Below, piece after piece: positions 49,173-62,530 of a stretch of DNA of 64,000 bases (position 1 is its first letter; every line of letters begins with the position of its first letter). The notes under the pieces were generated by a model, which was given only the letters and a program-made list of their open reading frames with translations, did not search any database and was not told where the DNA came from. The DNA is from Serilophus lunatus. Lineage: Eukaryota; Chordata; Aves; Passeriformes; Eurylaimidae. Both the position numbers and the translations under genes were made by a program. The DNA lies in NCBI GenBank assembly GCA_013399895.1, contig VXBA01006133.1:124001-188000 (forward strand). Reading direction: 5' to 3'.

Positions 49173-51689
49173 GGGGGTGGTCGACCGAAAGTCTTTTGTT
49201 TAGTGCTTTGCAAGTATTCCTTCTTAAATATATTAATATCCAGCAGGCGGTAACAAATGTTATTTTTCTCTCTTTTAGTTCTAGTTTCTAGGTCTGCTGA
49301 AGGTCATGAGAAATCTTTCTATTGGAAAGAATTTATGAGATCAAAGACCAAAAGAAATACCACAGAATTGACTATTCATAGTGGACCAACATGAAAGATT
49401 TTCTTGCCCAGAATAAAATTTACTAGAGGGAAGTGGACTGAAATTCTATAGATTTCACTTAATGTGGCTTCATTATCTTACATTCATGAAATTTATTAGA
49501 AATGGGAAAGATTTAAGGAAGAGCTTCTTACCTTTAAATGTGTCAGACTCCTGAGAATTTTCATGTAAAGAAAATATTTTCATTTTGAGACTACTCCCTA
49601 AAATTAAAAAAAAAAACAAACAAACAAAAACCCCAAGTATAAATAGACAAATAACTATATTGTGATAAGGATGACAGCTTTCTAGCAGACCTGTTGTTTT
49701 TCTTGTGAAATTGTCTGCCGTGACTTCTGTTTATTAATTCCCAAGCATATACTTATAGTTGTATAATCCTGATTAAGTAGGTTGGATTTCTTTTTCTTTT
49801 CAGTATTAGTAATTATCTTAATTGGTGTAATTTTGTGAGCTAGCAATTTATTTCTTTCCTATACTTCATGATTCACTGAAGTATAGAAAATACATTTTAA
49901 AATCCAGTGAAATCAATGTGGACTATTAAGAGGATAACATTTTGCAACACTATTGGTTTGATTGAGTTTTCTGCTTTGTTTTCTATATTTCTGTGAAAAA
50001 TTTAGGGGTTTTAGAACAACCTCTTTGTCCTTTTCACATTGGTTCTGAGGAACAATTCTTAATCCTTGTTTTACAGCAACACCCTACAGGAACAGAGGAT
50101 ATTAGTGTTTTATTCATTATGGTAGATAGATACTACTCTGTAACATTGTTCTCTTGGTTTAGAGACTATATTAAATTCAAATGCCCTATACAGATGTGTA
50201 CCATTTATTTTCATGGACAAATTTTGATAAAGTTTCATAACTGGTTAATTCAGCACTTAAGCATTGCTCTGCTTCAGCGTATCTTCAGTACTCCTCTTTC
50301 AGCATAAAACTAAATTTACTCTAGTGGTCTCCTTCCACACAAATAGACACCACACAACCCATTTTGCATAATCTACCATGAGCTGCACATCTGCAAACAT
50401 AACAGCTAATTTTACCAGATAGGTGGTGCTATGATTCTGTGCATCAAAGGACAAACTCCAACCATAAAACCTGACAGCAAGTACCTCTTCACATTTTATT
50501 CTGAAAAGCAACTGGCATTTTTCCCCCTCTATGCTCAGAGGGAGCTCACAGAATAATAGGTGAAATGTCAAGAATAATTAAGAAAAATGATGGTGTTATA
50601 TAGCAGCACAAGAAATTCATCTTTTTTACTCTGATCTTCCTGCCCACTTTCCCTTCTGCTTTTAAATGTCATCTCTGTCCTCATATTATTTAGGATAGGC
50701 CTTGAGAGAGGGTAGAATATTTTTTAGGTAATTTGACACACTCTTTGGGTTGAATTCCTGATGGTTATTTCTCTCCATATCCTTCCAGATAAAAAGGCTT
50801 TTTATAATTTCTTTTCTGCGTTCAAATGTGGTAAATTTGAGTAGTTTATTTATTTATAATTTATAATTAAGTATGAGGGAACACAAAACCTCTTCTTTCC
50901 TCATCATCTGAAAATGTTTTCGTATATCTTATTTTACCATCACTGCACTTCCTAGATATATACCTTGAGAAAACTCTTGCCTACTCCTTGGAAATAAGGA
51001 GTCAAGTATACACTCGTGAAAGATTAGTGAAAGAGTTCAGATCTTAAGCTTCCTTCAGTTTTACATCAGAAATCTGTTACAATACATTTAACAATATCCA
51101 CAAGCGTCCTGTTTTCTACTGACAGCAGACAAGATACCAGTCTATATTTTACAGAATTATAAAATAGATAAAATTGCCTTTATGCAGTTTTTAAAATTAT
51201 TTTGTGTATTATAAAACCTTGATAGAAAAAAAATACTGCCTTTTCAATGTAGGACTTAAATATTTGAAGAACATCATTAAAAGACTAGGCAGCAGGAGCA
51301 ACTGAATGTGAATTCTACACATAGAGGTCATATACCTAATTATTGTAAAACTAAAAACATAAAACATTTCATGCTTTATATTACAAAGTAGGTTACTAGG
51401 AATAAAAATAGAGTGGTTTTGAGTTTTTACCTTTCTTGATTCTAGCCTATGCAGTTTTGTCATTACTCTTTCCCAGAGTTTGGCAATTTTCTCAGATGTG
51501 TGTGCCAAGACTATGTCATTGTATTGTATTGAAACTAGGCTTTGGATCACAGAAAGATGAAATTCTAGGAGGCTTAAAAGCGCTTCATACTATTTTGACA
51601 AGAGACTCAACTCTCTTGCCTGATCATAACTGCTTAATGTCATTTGAGATGACCTGAGGTGTCAAAGACAAACCCATGGGACTGATGTC
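49173..51689. other. Unique AT-rich intergenic DNA
   Basis: No gene, RNA gene or repeat recognised. Frames of 90-113 aa have no domain that I can see and no splice context. Confidence 0.6.
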
Positions 51690-52316
51690 ATAAGAGGCTT
51701 ACAAACACAAGCCCAGGCAGACAAGAAGGCCAATGGCATCTTGGACTATATATCAAAAATAATGTGGCCAGCAGAACAAGAAGTGATTGTCCCTATGCAC
51801 TCAGCACTGGTGAGGCCACAGCTAAAGTACTGTGTTCAGTTCTGGGCCGCTCAGTTCAAGAATTGCATTGAGGTGCTGGAATATGTCCAAAGAAGGGTAA
51901 TGAAGCTGGTGAAGGGTCTAGAGAGCAAGTCCTGCGAGGAATGACTAAGGGAGCTGGAGAAGGAAACTCATGGGGGACCTTATCACTGCCTGAAAGGAGA
52001 TGGCAGCAAGGTGGAAGTCAGCCTCTTTTCCCAAGCAACTGAGAGGACAAGAGGATACAGCCTCAAGCTGCACAGGAAAGGTCCAATTTGGATATCAGGA
52101 AGAACCTCTTCATGGAAAGGGTTGTCAAACACTGGAATGGCCTGCCCAGGGAAGTGGTGGAGTCACCATCCTAGGAGGTGTTTGAAAATCGTTTGAGGGA
52201 AAAACTGCACGTGACATAGAGTTATGGTTTAGCTGAAAAGATGATGATCAGTCAAAGGTTGGACTCTATGGTCTTGGGGGCCTTTTCCAACCTAAACCAT
52301 TCTATGATTGTATGAA
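51690..52316 (+). mobile_element. CR1 LINE 3' region, plus strand
   Basis: Sense-strand CR1. The C-terminal ORF2 region gives 'VPMHSALVRPQLKYCVQFWA' near 51793-51850, then 'ATGCCTG'-type downstream blocks ('aacactggaatggcctgcccagggaagtggtggagtcacc'). The 3' tail 'aggttggactctatggtctt...aacctaaaccattctatgattgtatga' closes at 52316. Frameshifts divide it into three frames, so it is inactive. The left edge is approximate. Confidence 0.9.
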
Positions 52317-54244
52317 AGTAGATTAGATAATTTGATATGTGTCTTTCTCTTTGCTGAGATGCAACCTGGAATCAGTGAAAACAACTTAAGTCTGTAACAA
52401 GCTTCAGTTCATTTACAGCTTTGCCCATTTCTATGGGTAAGAAGATGAATTAGTAACTGTACCTTTTAATCTTCAAATTTTGCGAAATTCTGCATTCAAT
52501 AAATAAATAGATATAAGCACAGGAAAATAATTATCCTTCAGTTACTGGAATTTTTCATTTGTAGGCAATAACATGGCTCTTGTTTGGCTAAGAAAAGATG
52601 GGAGAAGTTGAAGGTTTACTTCTGTCCTTTTTCTACTTGGTTTTGTTACTGTTGAAAGCAGATGGGAGAAGAACAAATTGCCTCTACAAACAGTTTTGAA
52701 CGATTTTCTTATTTATAATGTAAATTGAAGAGAAATATTACATAGAGTTTAGTTGGACTAAAGGAGGTGGAATTGTATCTTTTGGATTTATTTCTATCTA
52801 TACAAACAGAAACTCATTTTCACAACAGCTATGTCAGGTAGATCAATCAATGTAATAATATTTTGTGACACTCAACCACAAAATTGTAACAGGACACTGT
52901 GTAAATGACCTCTGGTCACATACAGTTCAGCTTTTATTACCACTCAGTCAACCAACCTGAGATTTGTCTCTACTAAATTAACTTATCTGAAGTTGGACAT
53001 TCAGACTAACACTGAAGTCTAAAATGCCTTTGTAGTAAATAGGAAAAAAATAGCCAAGAAACAAAAAGACGCTTCCAGTCAGCAATTCATACTAACATGG
53101 AAAGGTAGTTCTTTATTACAGTGAGATCGTCAAAGGCTTTACTGAAATCTAGGATCTGTCCTGAATCACTACTCTAGTGCTATACCATTATAATTTCATC
53201 AATTTTTGCATTTTCACCATGAAGCAATGTATATTTCCTCAGCCATGGACTATGATCTTTCTCCACATCTGGCACATACACTGGAGAGAGTAATATAATT
53301 TGAACATATTGATTACTGTGGATATTACTACATTATGTAACATTTCTTTTGTACTTCATGTAATAGCTGCATCCTAAAGCCACATAATTTCAAAATGAAA
53401 ATTCAAGCGCATCTTGGAGAAGGACTGTAAACAAGATAATTTCTTATAGATGTAAGTCCTTCCCCAACCTGGTCTAAGTATACAAAAAATGGCAACTTGG
53501 TCAGGTGGCAGATGACAAATAAAATATAGTAGGACAAAAACATTAGAATGAGTCTCAAAAGTCTAATGCACATAAGAATATACAATCAGAAATACTATTG
53601 AAAAAAAGCAACACCCTTATTTAACTATGCAACAAGAAAGATGAAAGTAATTGTTGCATCATTCTGCAGAGGACTTCCTTAGCAAAAAATACTAATGTTG
53701 AATTTTTACAGTAAAATCGCCAGAGATTTCCAGATAACCAACACAACTCATATCAGCTCCAAACAGGTAAGGAGTCAGGTAACAACAAGAAAATAACTGA
53801 GAAGTGATATGAAAGAAAAAGACTCAGGAGGAAAGTAGCCATTTTTTTATATTCTCAGAAAGGTACAAGTTTCCAGTCATGTTTAGATTGTGCTTATTCT
53901 GTTGTCTACAACTACTGGTGCTTTCTTTGTTGAATAGTTTAGATATTAAATCACTTAAGAGGCTTTATTCTTATTATTCATGTTCATACTTGAAAGGGTA
54001 CTTTGGCTCTTGAATCCAGATTAAGCTGGGGTCCTAAATAACAAATTTGAGAATCTTACCAAAGCAGAGATCAATTAGTTTCCTTGCATAGTATATACAC
54101 CAAGCACTGAGGATGTTAACTGGTGTGAATTCCATTTTTCTCTTCCACAAATATCACCCTTTAGATGTTTATCTCATTACTTTGAATGTCATTCTTGGAA
54201 GAAGGTTTTTAAGTCTGAGGTGATGCAACACTGTAAATCATAAC
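52317..54244. other. Unique AT-rich intergenic DNA
   Basis: No supported feature; chance frames only. Confidence 0.6.
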
Positions 54245-55734
54245 TGTCCTTGTTTGGACACTAGGGGGCGCTACCAAAGACGAGATACTCAATAGAGACG
54301 ACAACAACAAAATAGTTTACTATCTAGGGGCTACGCGAGCTATGGAACCCCACAAAAACCATAAACCAATTACACAAACAATGACCTGACAATATTTCAC
54401 AAAAAAGAAAAATAACAAACTGCTCCTCTGAGCTGGCTGCCGGGCCGTTGTTAAAGGGAAGAAAGGAAGGCTGTCCCATGGATGGTGCTGGTCTCACTCT
54501 AGGATAAGAGGAGGACAGTGAAAGGAGCCCCAGGGGACCAAGGGGAAAGATACCACACTCATGTCGCCTCCGAGAGGTTCCCGGCTGTCACTGCCTGAAC
54601 ATCGGTGATGCTGCGCTGCTGCCCATGCCAAGCAAGACGAGGGATAGCGAGCCGCAATGATGTGGCATTGCAAGGGACTGAGAAGGAGCAGCTGTGCCTC
54701 TCTCAGAATGAAGCAAGCTGTAAAGAGGCAGGACTTCCGTTCCTCTGGGTTTTATGGGGTGCCCATTCTCACATTTTCTCAGGGCAGCCTTACAGGGCAT
54801 GCTGCCTCCCCACTGGATGATGTTGCAAGGCTGCCGCCCCCCTCTTTGAGATTTCACCATGAAGCAAGATGGCGTTCCCACCAAAATGCCTGCAGCTGCC
54901 CTCACCGAGAGGAGGGGGCCACCACTGCCACCCCGCTAGCACCGTGGGTACCCGGGTCACCTGCCTAAAGCAACTGCTGCCACAGGCCTCCATGCCAGCA
55001 CAGGGGGTCCAGCAGCACCACTCACGGGCAGCCAGAGCGGCTGCTGCCACCTTTGCCAGTGCCACAGGTGCTCAGGGGCCTGGGCCTGCCAGCGGTGCCA
55101 CCTGCAGGGCCGGCTGGGACAGCCGCCGTGCCTGCCGCCTCACTCACACAGGCGCTGCCTGCCTCAGCCACCACAGGAGTGCACCCACTCCCAGCACTGT
55201 CGGGCACTGGCTGCTGGCACACCACCAGCACCGAGGCACCCACCACCACTGTCCTGCCCCAGGTCCACAGCGGCAGCAGCATGGGGCGGGCACTGACAAC
55301 ATGAACAGAGACACTGAGCTCCGCCTGCACCCTGCAGCCACAGACTCACCAACAGCAGTGGCACAGGTCAGCTTCTGGCCCGCTCTGTCGCCCACACGGT
55401 CGGTGGGACCAGTCCCCACTGCAGGTCACCCCTGTGCTCTGCACACCTGGGTCTGTGCCCCTCAAGGCACTGGGATGAGCTGGGCCATGCAGGACCATCA
55501 GCCCACCATGCTTCACAGAGCTACAGGTCGAGCTGGGGCACCCACATCACAGAAGAATGGGTAGGGGCATACATCTCCACTCACTGTGCTCCTGGTCCTG
55601 CTTTGCTGCACTGGGAACAGGGGTCCATCTGCCCTTGCCTGTTTCCCTCCTCTCAGGAAAAACAGAAAAAAGTTTTAAAAGACAAAATCCCCTTTCCTTC
55701 GCCCCTAGAAAACCTTAAGGTTAAACCCATAACA
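54245..55734 (-). mobile_element. GC-rich LTR-like element with perfect target duplication
   Basis: The element begins TGTCCTTGTTTGG and ends GGTTAAACCCATAACA. It is flanked by identical ATAAC at 54240-54244 and 55735-55739, a perfect 5-bp target-site duplication. It is 1,490 bp of strongly GC-rich DNA in an AT-rich setting. Orientation is uncertain: a decayed reversed polyadenylation-like 'agtttactat' near the left end favours minus, while the termini alone would also allow plus. No gag, pol or env homology is visible. The open frames (up to 231 aa, both strands, overlapping) come from GC-rich proline/alanine/serine-type composition. Confidence 0.7.
54258..54273 (+). promoter_or_regulatory. 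CTCF-like motif in LTR element
   Basis: ACACTAGGGGGCGCTA differs from the CTCF consensus CCACTAGGGGGCGCT only at its first base. It lies 13 bases inside the element's left end. Binding is inferred from the motif only. Confidence 0.5.
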
Positions 55735-57084
55735 ATAACACTTAAAGGCATTTGCTGAATGTCTGCTTTAGAGACACACTGTTAGCATTTATCGTTGAGA
55801 ATTCATGAAAGATAGATGAGGTCCTAAGGACTAAGAACACAAAACAAAATGCCAAGGTGCCTCTCTTGAAATGGAAAAGAATGGGTAAACAAGTGAGAGC
55901 AGAAAAGATGTTGAGCAGCCAGTCAACTTTATTTTTTCAGAAAATACCAGAAAAAATAATAAATGTTTGTAACTACACAAAAGATAACAAAGAGGTATAC
56001 AGTAACATGTTAAGAGTGACTCCCGTCAAACAATTCTCTTTTCAATTTCTTTTCTAAATATGACAAGATAACAAACCTTGTAGCTAGAGGAGAAACTGTA
56101 GATTTTCCATATCGTGATTTTGCAAAGGCTTTTTATGCTTTGCTGTTATTAATGAGCCTTGCCAAACAGTTAGGATATATTATATCAGGTTTTGCGGGAC
56201 TCTACTCAGTAGTCAATATTACTTATTAATAATGACTGGTACAATGCAATAGGAAGATAGGACTAGATGTGAAAATTACCCTAACCAATTGGAAAAGTAA
56301 TATGATAACATGATATAAAAAGTCTGTATCTGAAGTCCAGAAATTAAGTGGAAATACTCATCTTCACATGTACAGGCTTGGAAGCAAGAGTTTATGTGGC
56401 AGTTACAGCAAAAGATCTGGGAATTTTTATGACTGAGTAATGACTCAAATAAGGAAAATATTCTAATGGATATAATTACAATAGTATCTATTCATTTGTC
56501 AAAACCTCAATACCAGTTGAAAAAAAGTAACCATTTGAAATGTTCTGGTACAAATTGTTTGGCTTTTTGTTCCACTGCAAAAGAATGATGACCTCCTTGT
56601 CTTACAGTCACCAAAGCTATATGGAGTATCAGAGAATATAGATCATTTCAAACAGCACTAAATACTTACATTTAGGCAACTGTATCAATATCCAGGCATT
56701 GGCACATAAGCTACGTGTCTACACGTAGCAAATAGGTACCGGACAGTATGCAAGGATTTAGTTCTTTCATGTGAGGATAAGCTTGAGTTACCACAAGTTG
56801 TGCCCTGAAGGTTTGAGAGATCTGCATGGGTAGGGCATATTTGATACAAGGATTTAGAGGAGATCTTGGCCATCGTGAAACCAGAAACAGTGTCTCAGAA
56901 CATTTCAAATGAATGAACACTTCTGCAATTCTTTAGCTTAAACTTTCATTCTGTTGGTTTGCTTTAGAGTAGACTAAATTACTGCTGTTGGTTGTTTTAA
57001 CCCTGTAGTCAGTTACTATGCAGGAAATTATCAGATCTATGTCAAGCGTACATGTAGGCAACAAGTTAGATGTCTTCTACAGAC
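55735..57084. other. Unique AT-rich intergenic DNA
   Basis: No supported feature; chance frames only. Confidence 0.55.
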
Positions 57085-57470
57085 TAAATAGCACTTCCAG
57101 GGCCCTGAGGGCACTAATAGGCCTAATTGTCCTTGATCAGCCTCCCTGAGGCTTCCCCCAACTTACCCATGGCCTATCTCAGTCCCCTGGGATCTATTAG
57201 CCCCTGCCCCAGTGATGCCATAGTAAGGTCAGTCTCCAGTAGCCCACAACCATGCTCTGTCCAGCCATAGGTCCCACCAAGCTGGTATACTCTCTGGCTT
57301 TATGTCCTAAACTTGTCTCAGCCTGTCCTCAGTGAGGTGCCTGAGGTCTGAGGCTGGGGCTTCCCAACACCCCCCAGATGCTCTTCCCCTGGCTGGCAGG
57401 TGGGACTGGCCCTGGTTGCCAGATCCTGGAGATTCCTCAGATCCCAGGTTCCAGCCTATGGGCATCCTTA
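57085..57470. other. GC-rich patch, unidentified repeat-like sequence
   Basis: GC-rich text ('ggccctgagggcactaatag', 'gatcagcctccctgaggctt') with sharp borders against AT-rich flanks. It resembles transposon-derived sequence in style, but I cannot name a family. No conserved frame and no terminal repeats found. Confidence 0.4.
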
Positions 57471-58277
57471 CAATAAGTCCTATCAAATTGTTGTTATCCT
57501 ACTGTAATTACTGAGCAAAATACAGTAAAACAAAGCTTATTTCCTTCAGCATAAGAAAAACCAGGCCAAAGTAGTTAATTGAATGATCACATTTAATATG
57601 ATATAATGGTCTCATCTTTCTTGTATTTAATATATATATTTCCAATCTTTTGTTTTTTCATTAGTTATTGCCTTCTTCCTGCTGAAAATTAGTGTAGAAG
57701 AAATTAAAACAGGATAGTAGGATGCAATGTAGAAATCTGCAACCAAATTAATACAGCAAAAGTACAGGAAAAAATGTTGGAGATGGCAAAACAGTCCTTA
57801 GAATAATGGCGACCAGTATACTTCCATTAGTAATGTCTTATGTGATATCAGATAATAGAAAGATAACCCTAAATCATTTGTTCTGGATCAAATGCACAAC
57901 ATATAGAAGATGCTGAAAATCATGTTTGAGTTTTCACAATTCCCAGTACAAACTTTAGCCATTGGGATTTAATTGCAATTATGTAATACCTTGAAGTATA
58001 TCAGACAGACTTAGACAAGGAGGCAAATTTTGCCAATGTGTGAGATGGATGAATAAAACAAGAAAGATCTTTATGCATCTAAATCTGCATAATTAGCATA
58101 CATGGATTTGAGCCTGGAGAAGGCACTGAGCTTGAACCACCTAAAGTCCTCTGTTAATGTCTTAATTATACAAAAGCATTAATATACAAAAATAATCAGG
58201 TACAAGTTAAATATCTCAGAGAGGTGAAACGACTCATATTTTGAACTACTACCACATTGCCCTTGTGTGCCCTTGTG

Positions 58278-58307
58278 TATTTGCACACATTGCCTTGTGT
58301 GCAAATA
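58278..58307. repeat. Perfect 12-bp inverted repeat (hairpin)
   Basis: TATTTGCACACA, six-base loop TTGCCT, then TGTGTGCAAATA. It is embedded in short direct repeats of 'CCTTGTGTG' beginning at about 58261. The stem is too short for a microRNA precursor. Confidence 0.9.
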
Positions 58308-61300
58308 GTAATGACAATCTGTAAAGGATTTTCAGAATGACAGGAAAATTATTGAAAATTAAACCAATTTGGTAATTTTTCTAATGTCTGCAGTCATTCT
58401 GTGTAGCTCAGCCTCCAGTGTTCTGTCTTCTCTGGTAAATTGTCTCCATTCTAGTTGGGAATCAGAGAACACGTTGGAATCTCAAACATGCATTCTTATA
58501 ATGCATAGAGTGTTTCATACTGATCTTCTCACTGATTTTTTAGAGCTTAAATTATTTCCAAACTGATTCACAGGCATCTCTTGTAGCTCAGTTGATACAC
58601 AATAAACTTTGGGGTTTTGTCACCTTTTTCAATATATATTCAAAGGCATTAATGTACCCTAGATTTGAAGTTGTAGGTTTTTGGTTTGTGTTTTTTTCCT
58701 TACTTAAATTTAATATGATAATTACAAAATTTACTTCAGGGTTAGATGTTACTAAGACTGTATTACTCTCTCTTCTGAATGAGCCATGTATTTATGTAAA
58801 GAAAATGTTTTGCGCAAAATCATGCAGCTGTAAGGTCTGCAGTGCTATCAATTTCCTAACCAGATCTTACCAGTTTTGTACATCCCATTGAGATGACATT
58901 TCCCTAAGTGTATTACTATCTTATATTTATCTAAATTAATTCCTTTGCTCTGAAGGAACCTCTTATGACAGGATATAATCAATCAATCATGCTTTATTTG
59001 TAGTAATTCAGCATGACAAGCCATACTTCTGCATTTAAGTGACCAGATTCATTCTGAATGTTTACACTTGTGGTATTGCTGCATCTTTGCAGACCCTTAC
59101 TGCCAAGTTCATCATTGTTATTCTTGGCTCACAGTGACAGTAAAAATCAAATTTAGCTATCTCTATCTGAAGGTAGTGATGGAATGAAGGAATAAAAAAA
59201 TACGTCTGGTACTAAACACAACTTGCTTCTATATAGAGGCTTGATGGGGGAAGTCTTATCCATGCAAACTGTGCAAAAAAACCATCTTGCTTGAGTAATA
59301 ACAACTGTGCCTGCCTTGTATAAGACAGAACTGAAGAAGCTTTCCTTGACATTTTTCTGACTGTGTGCTTTAAATAAAGAGTGACCTTAGGCTTAGACTC
59401 ACTAGGACATGTTCTGAGGTGAATCCTATCCTAGAGTAATAATTTCTTAAGAGTCAAAAATTATTTGACATCCACAAATGCAGGTCTTCCAGTGGTGAAT
59501 AAAAATATGAGAAACTAACTTCAAAAATACTGATGGAGACAGCGAGTGTCTAGGTAAGTTTTGGTGATTGTTTCTTCTGTATTTTCTGCATTTTGAAAGC
59601 TCATGATTGTATATTTACACTAATGATAGGATTCCTGACAGATGTTTTTCCCTTCCGATTTTAATAGGTTTTAGGATGTACGGTAATGTATTTAGGAGCT
59701 TGATACAATGGAGTATTTTCATGCGCAGAAAAATCCTTTCAGGTTCTTATATCACTGGATTTTTTAAATGTTAAACATTAAATTTGCTACAATCAAGTTT
59801 TATCTCTTCAGAATTTTCTAAATTGCATCACCTTCCTAGTGTGATTGATGGACCAATACACAGGTAAAATTATTGTATGATTACACTATAAAGTACTATC
59901 AAAATCATATCTCAAAAGAGAATATGGATAAATGTGTTGCTGATAATCATAGATTGTAATTTTAAAAAAGGAGAAAAAAGATAAAAAGTATTTTCTGATT
60001 TCATTAGATTTATTGCAAAATGTTGATATAATGCTGCAATGTGGACAACTGAACTCTAGAGTATAGAATTTTATTTCGAACAAATGATGTCTAATAAAAC
60101 AATTTGATTACCTGAATGGTAAAAATGTAAATGCACTGATACATGAAATGCAGATCTAAACATATAAGCCATAATAAATAAAAAAGTAGACTGCTGTAAA
60201 TGTATAACTTAGTCATTTGGACTCTTTCAAAAAAGTTTGTAGATTTACACAGATGACTACTTCATCTATGCCTGGTGATAAGTGGGTGTGAACATTCTAA
60301 TGGAACTAAACCTTACTGCTGATTAGCAAAAGGCATCTGTGCTTATGACATAAATGCAACAAGCACTAAAACAATAACCAAGAAGAAATATTTCTGATCT
60401 TTCTTAAAGATAATTAATGAAGAAATAGCTGCTTGATAGGATTTGAGAATTACTGCTTGAGGAAAGAGCAGACATAAGCCAATGATTACTTGTTTCAACG
60501 TAATGAACATTGCAGAGAGCTTCTGTGAATTTCTGTGGCTCTGCAGATAATTTTAGCTGTCATCATGCTTTCTATCTATAAAACTGAGTATATGTCTCTA
60601 CTTTTCTACTGTATGTACATATGTCATTAATTTAAGAATTAACTGATAAAATTGTTCAAGACATACACCTGATACCTTGGCTTAAGTTCAGTAATACTAC
60701 TTGGTATTAGTCAATGTTTGTAAGTTTCACTGAGGCAAATAGAGAAAAAGGTGTTGTTTTTGTTTTAAGAGAGTTGAAGAGACCTTGATTAACATTTTTT
60801 TTCTCAGATATTCTACAGGCTAACAACACATATGACAAAAGCTATTATAAGATGCAGTGGTCACAGTGGTCCAGTTGTGTGTTCCAACCTTAGACTATAT
60901 ATAAAGCGTAAAACAGATTAATTCAAACTATAAAATGTGTACTTTTAAAAGCTAGCTTAATGCTAGGTTAGATCTTGTTTACAGTCAAACACTCAATAAC
61001 CTATTATTGTACTCCAAAATGTCCTGATTTTTTTTGTTTTGTAGGTTTGGGGTTTTTTGTTAATATAAGTCAAATCTCAATAGTGTGGTCATCTGACCTG
61101 AAGACAACTGTATGACAAAGCAGAAATTCTAATGGAGAATTTGATCAACTTTTAAAAAGAATGAGAACACGTATGGTTACACTATTAATTTTAATCCTTA
61201 CTGGAATAAGAGATCCTGCATTTGTTGTCTTATGTTTTCAATGCTGGTTTGATATTTATTACACGGTCTATTCTTAGCACGCATTGGAATTCAGATGACC

Positions 61301-62510
61301 TTGTTTCAAGTTTTAGGGAGAACATATCATGTTCTCTTTCTGGCACCTGTGAATAAGATATTTCACACTTCTTTCCTGCTGATCAGAAGATGATTTTCAT
61401 TTCCTCTTCTATACCAAAACAAGAAGATGCACCTAACAGTAAAAATACAAGATGTAACAGTGAGTAAGAACATATGAAGGGGAGAAGTTGACTGAAGTGC
61501 AAAGTAGTTGAGAAAATATAATTAAAACAGAAGAATGATATCTTCTTTTGGTTTCAGATTAAAAAAAAATCCCATCATTTCTTCTCTTAATCCTTTACCA
61601 TGTATTTTTGTTTACTGAAGAACTCTGTGAGGAATAACTACTGGAATTTTCACCTGAAAATGTGTGTAGAAATAGAATTCTAAGCAAATAATACCTGGCT
61701 GTGTTTGCAAAGATTTATAAGACTACAGAGTTTTAAAGCCAAAAAATAGATCCTATTTCAAGTATTTTACCATTTGTTTTTATGTAAAAGAAAGTCTGTA
61801 ATCCTTTCAAAGTCATGGACTGAAAGAAGCAAGTATTCTTTCTGGTCAAAGCAATAACAAGTGTACAAGAATGTGTCAATGGTACTGAGCAACAGGTGTC
61901 TGAACTGAGAATACCTTAGATGTAAAATGGATATGTATAGAGAGCTTTGTACTGTGTTTGAATCCATCTAAATACTTAGTTTAAAATGTGTGAAGTGTCA
62001 GATGACATGAATTCAGAAGCCTTTGTAATTCATCCTGAGTTTCAGTGTTCCTTTGGCAACAGTCCAAGAGTGGTGTTGAGGTGCTCCACTTAGGAAGTTT
62101 TGTTTGCTCTATAACTAAGAAAGAAAGAAGAAGATTATGTGGGGGTTTTTAATATGACATGGACAAACTCTTAGTCTTCTGCGAAGGGATAGTCAATCTT
62201 GAGAATGGAATCAGCTGTTTACCTGGTCCTAAGGTGCTAATTTTACACCACCTACTTTTTTTCTTAGAGACACACTACATGCAAAAATTCATCTGGTTTA
62301 GGATTCTCAGCCCAAACACAAAAAATTTACTTGCTTCAACAAAAATGATTGATGAATGAAAACAAGCTAAAAAGTACATATTTTAGTTACTTGCAAGAGC
62401 TATCCCTAAAATGAAGTGTGTCATTGAACTAGAAAGAATGTAGTTTTTCCGGTGGCCAAAGACAGAGTCTGTTGTTTGTTCAGACAAAGGACTTCATAAA
62501 ATTAGGTGTT

Positions 62511-62530
62511 ACAGCACCATCTGGTGACTC
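62511..62530 (-). promoter_or_regulatory. Weak CTCF-like motif
   Basis: On the minus strand, TCACCAGATGGTGCT matches the CTCF consensus CCACCAGATGGCGCT with two mismatches. It lies in unique sequence. Low support. Confidence 0.2.

Noticed and set aside
54869..55564. 231-aa plus-strand frame
   Set aside because: Inside a transposable element with perfect target-site duplication; opposite-strand frames overlap it and no domain is visible.
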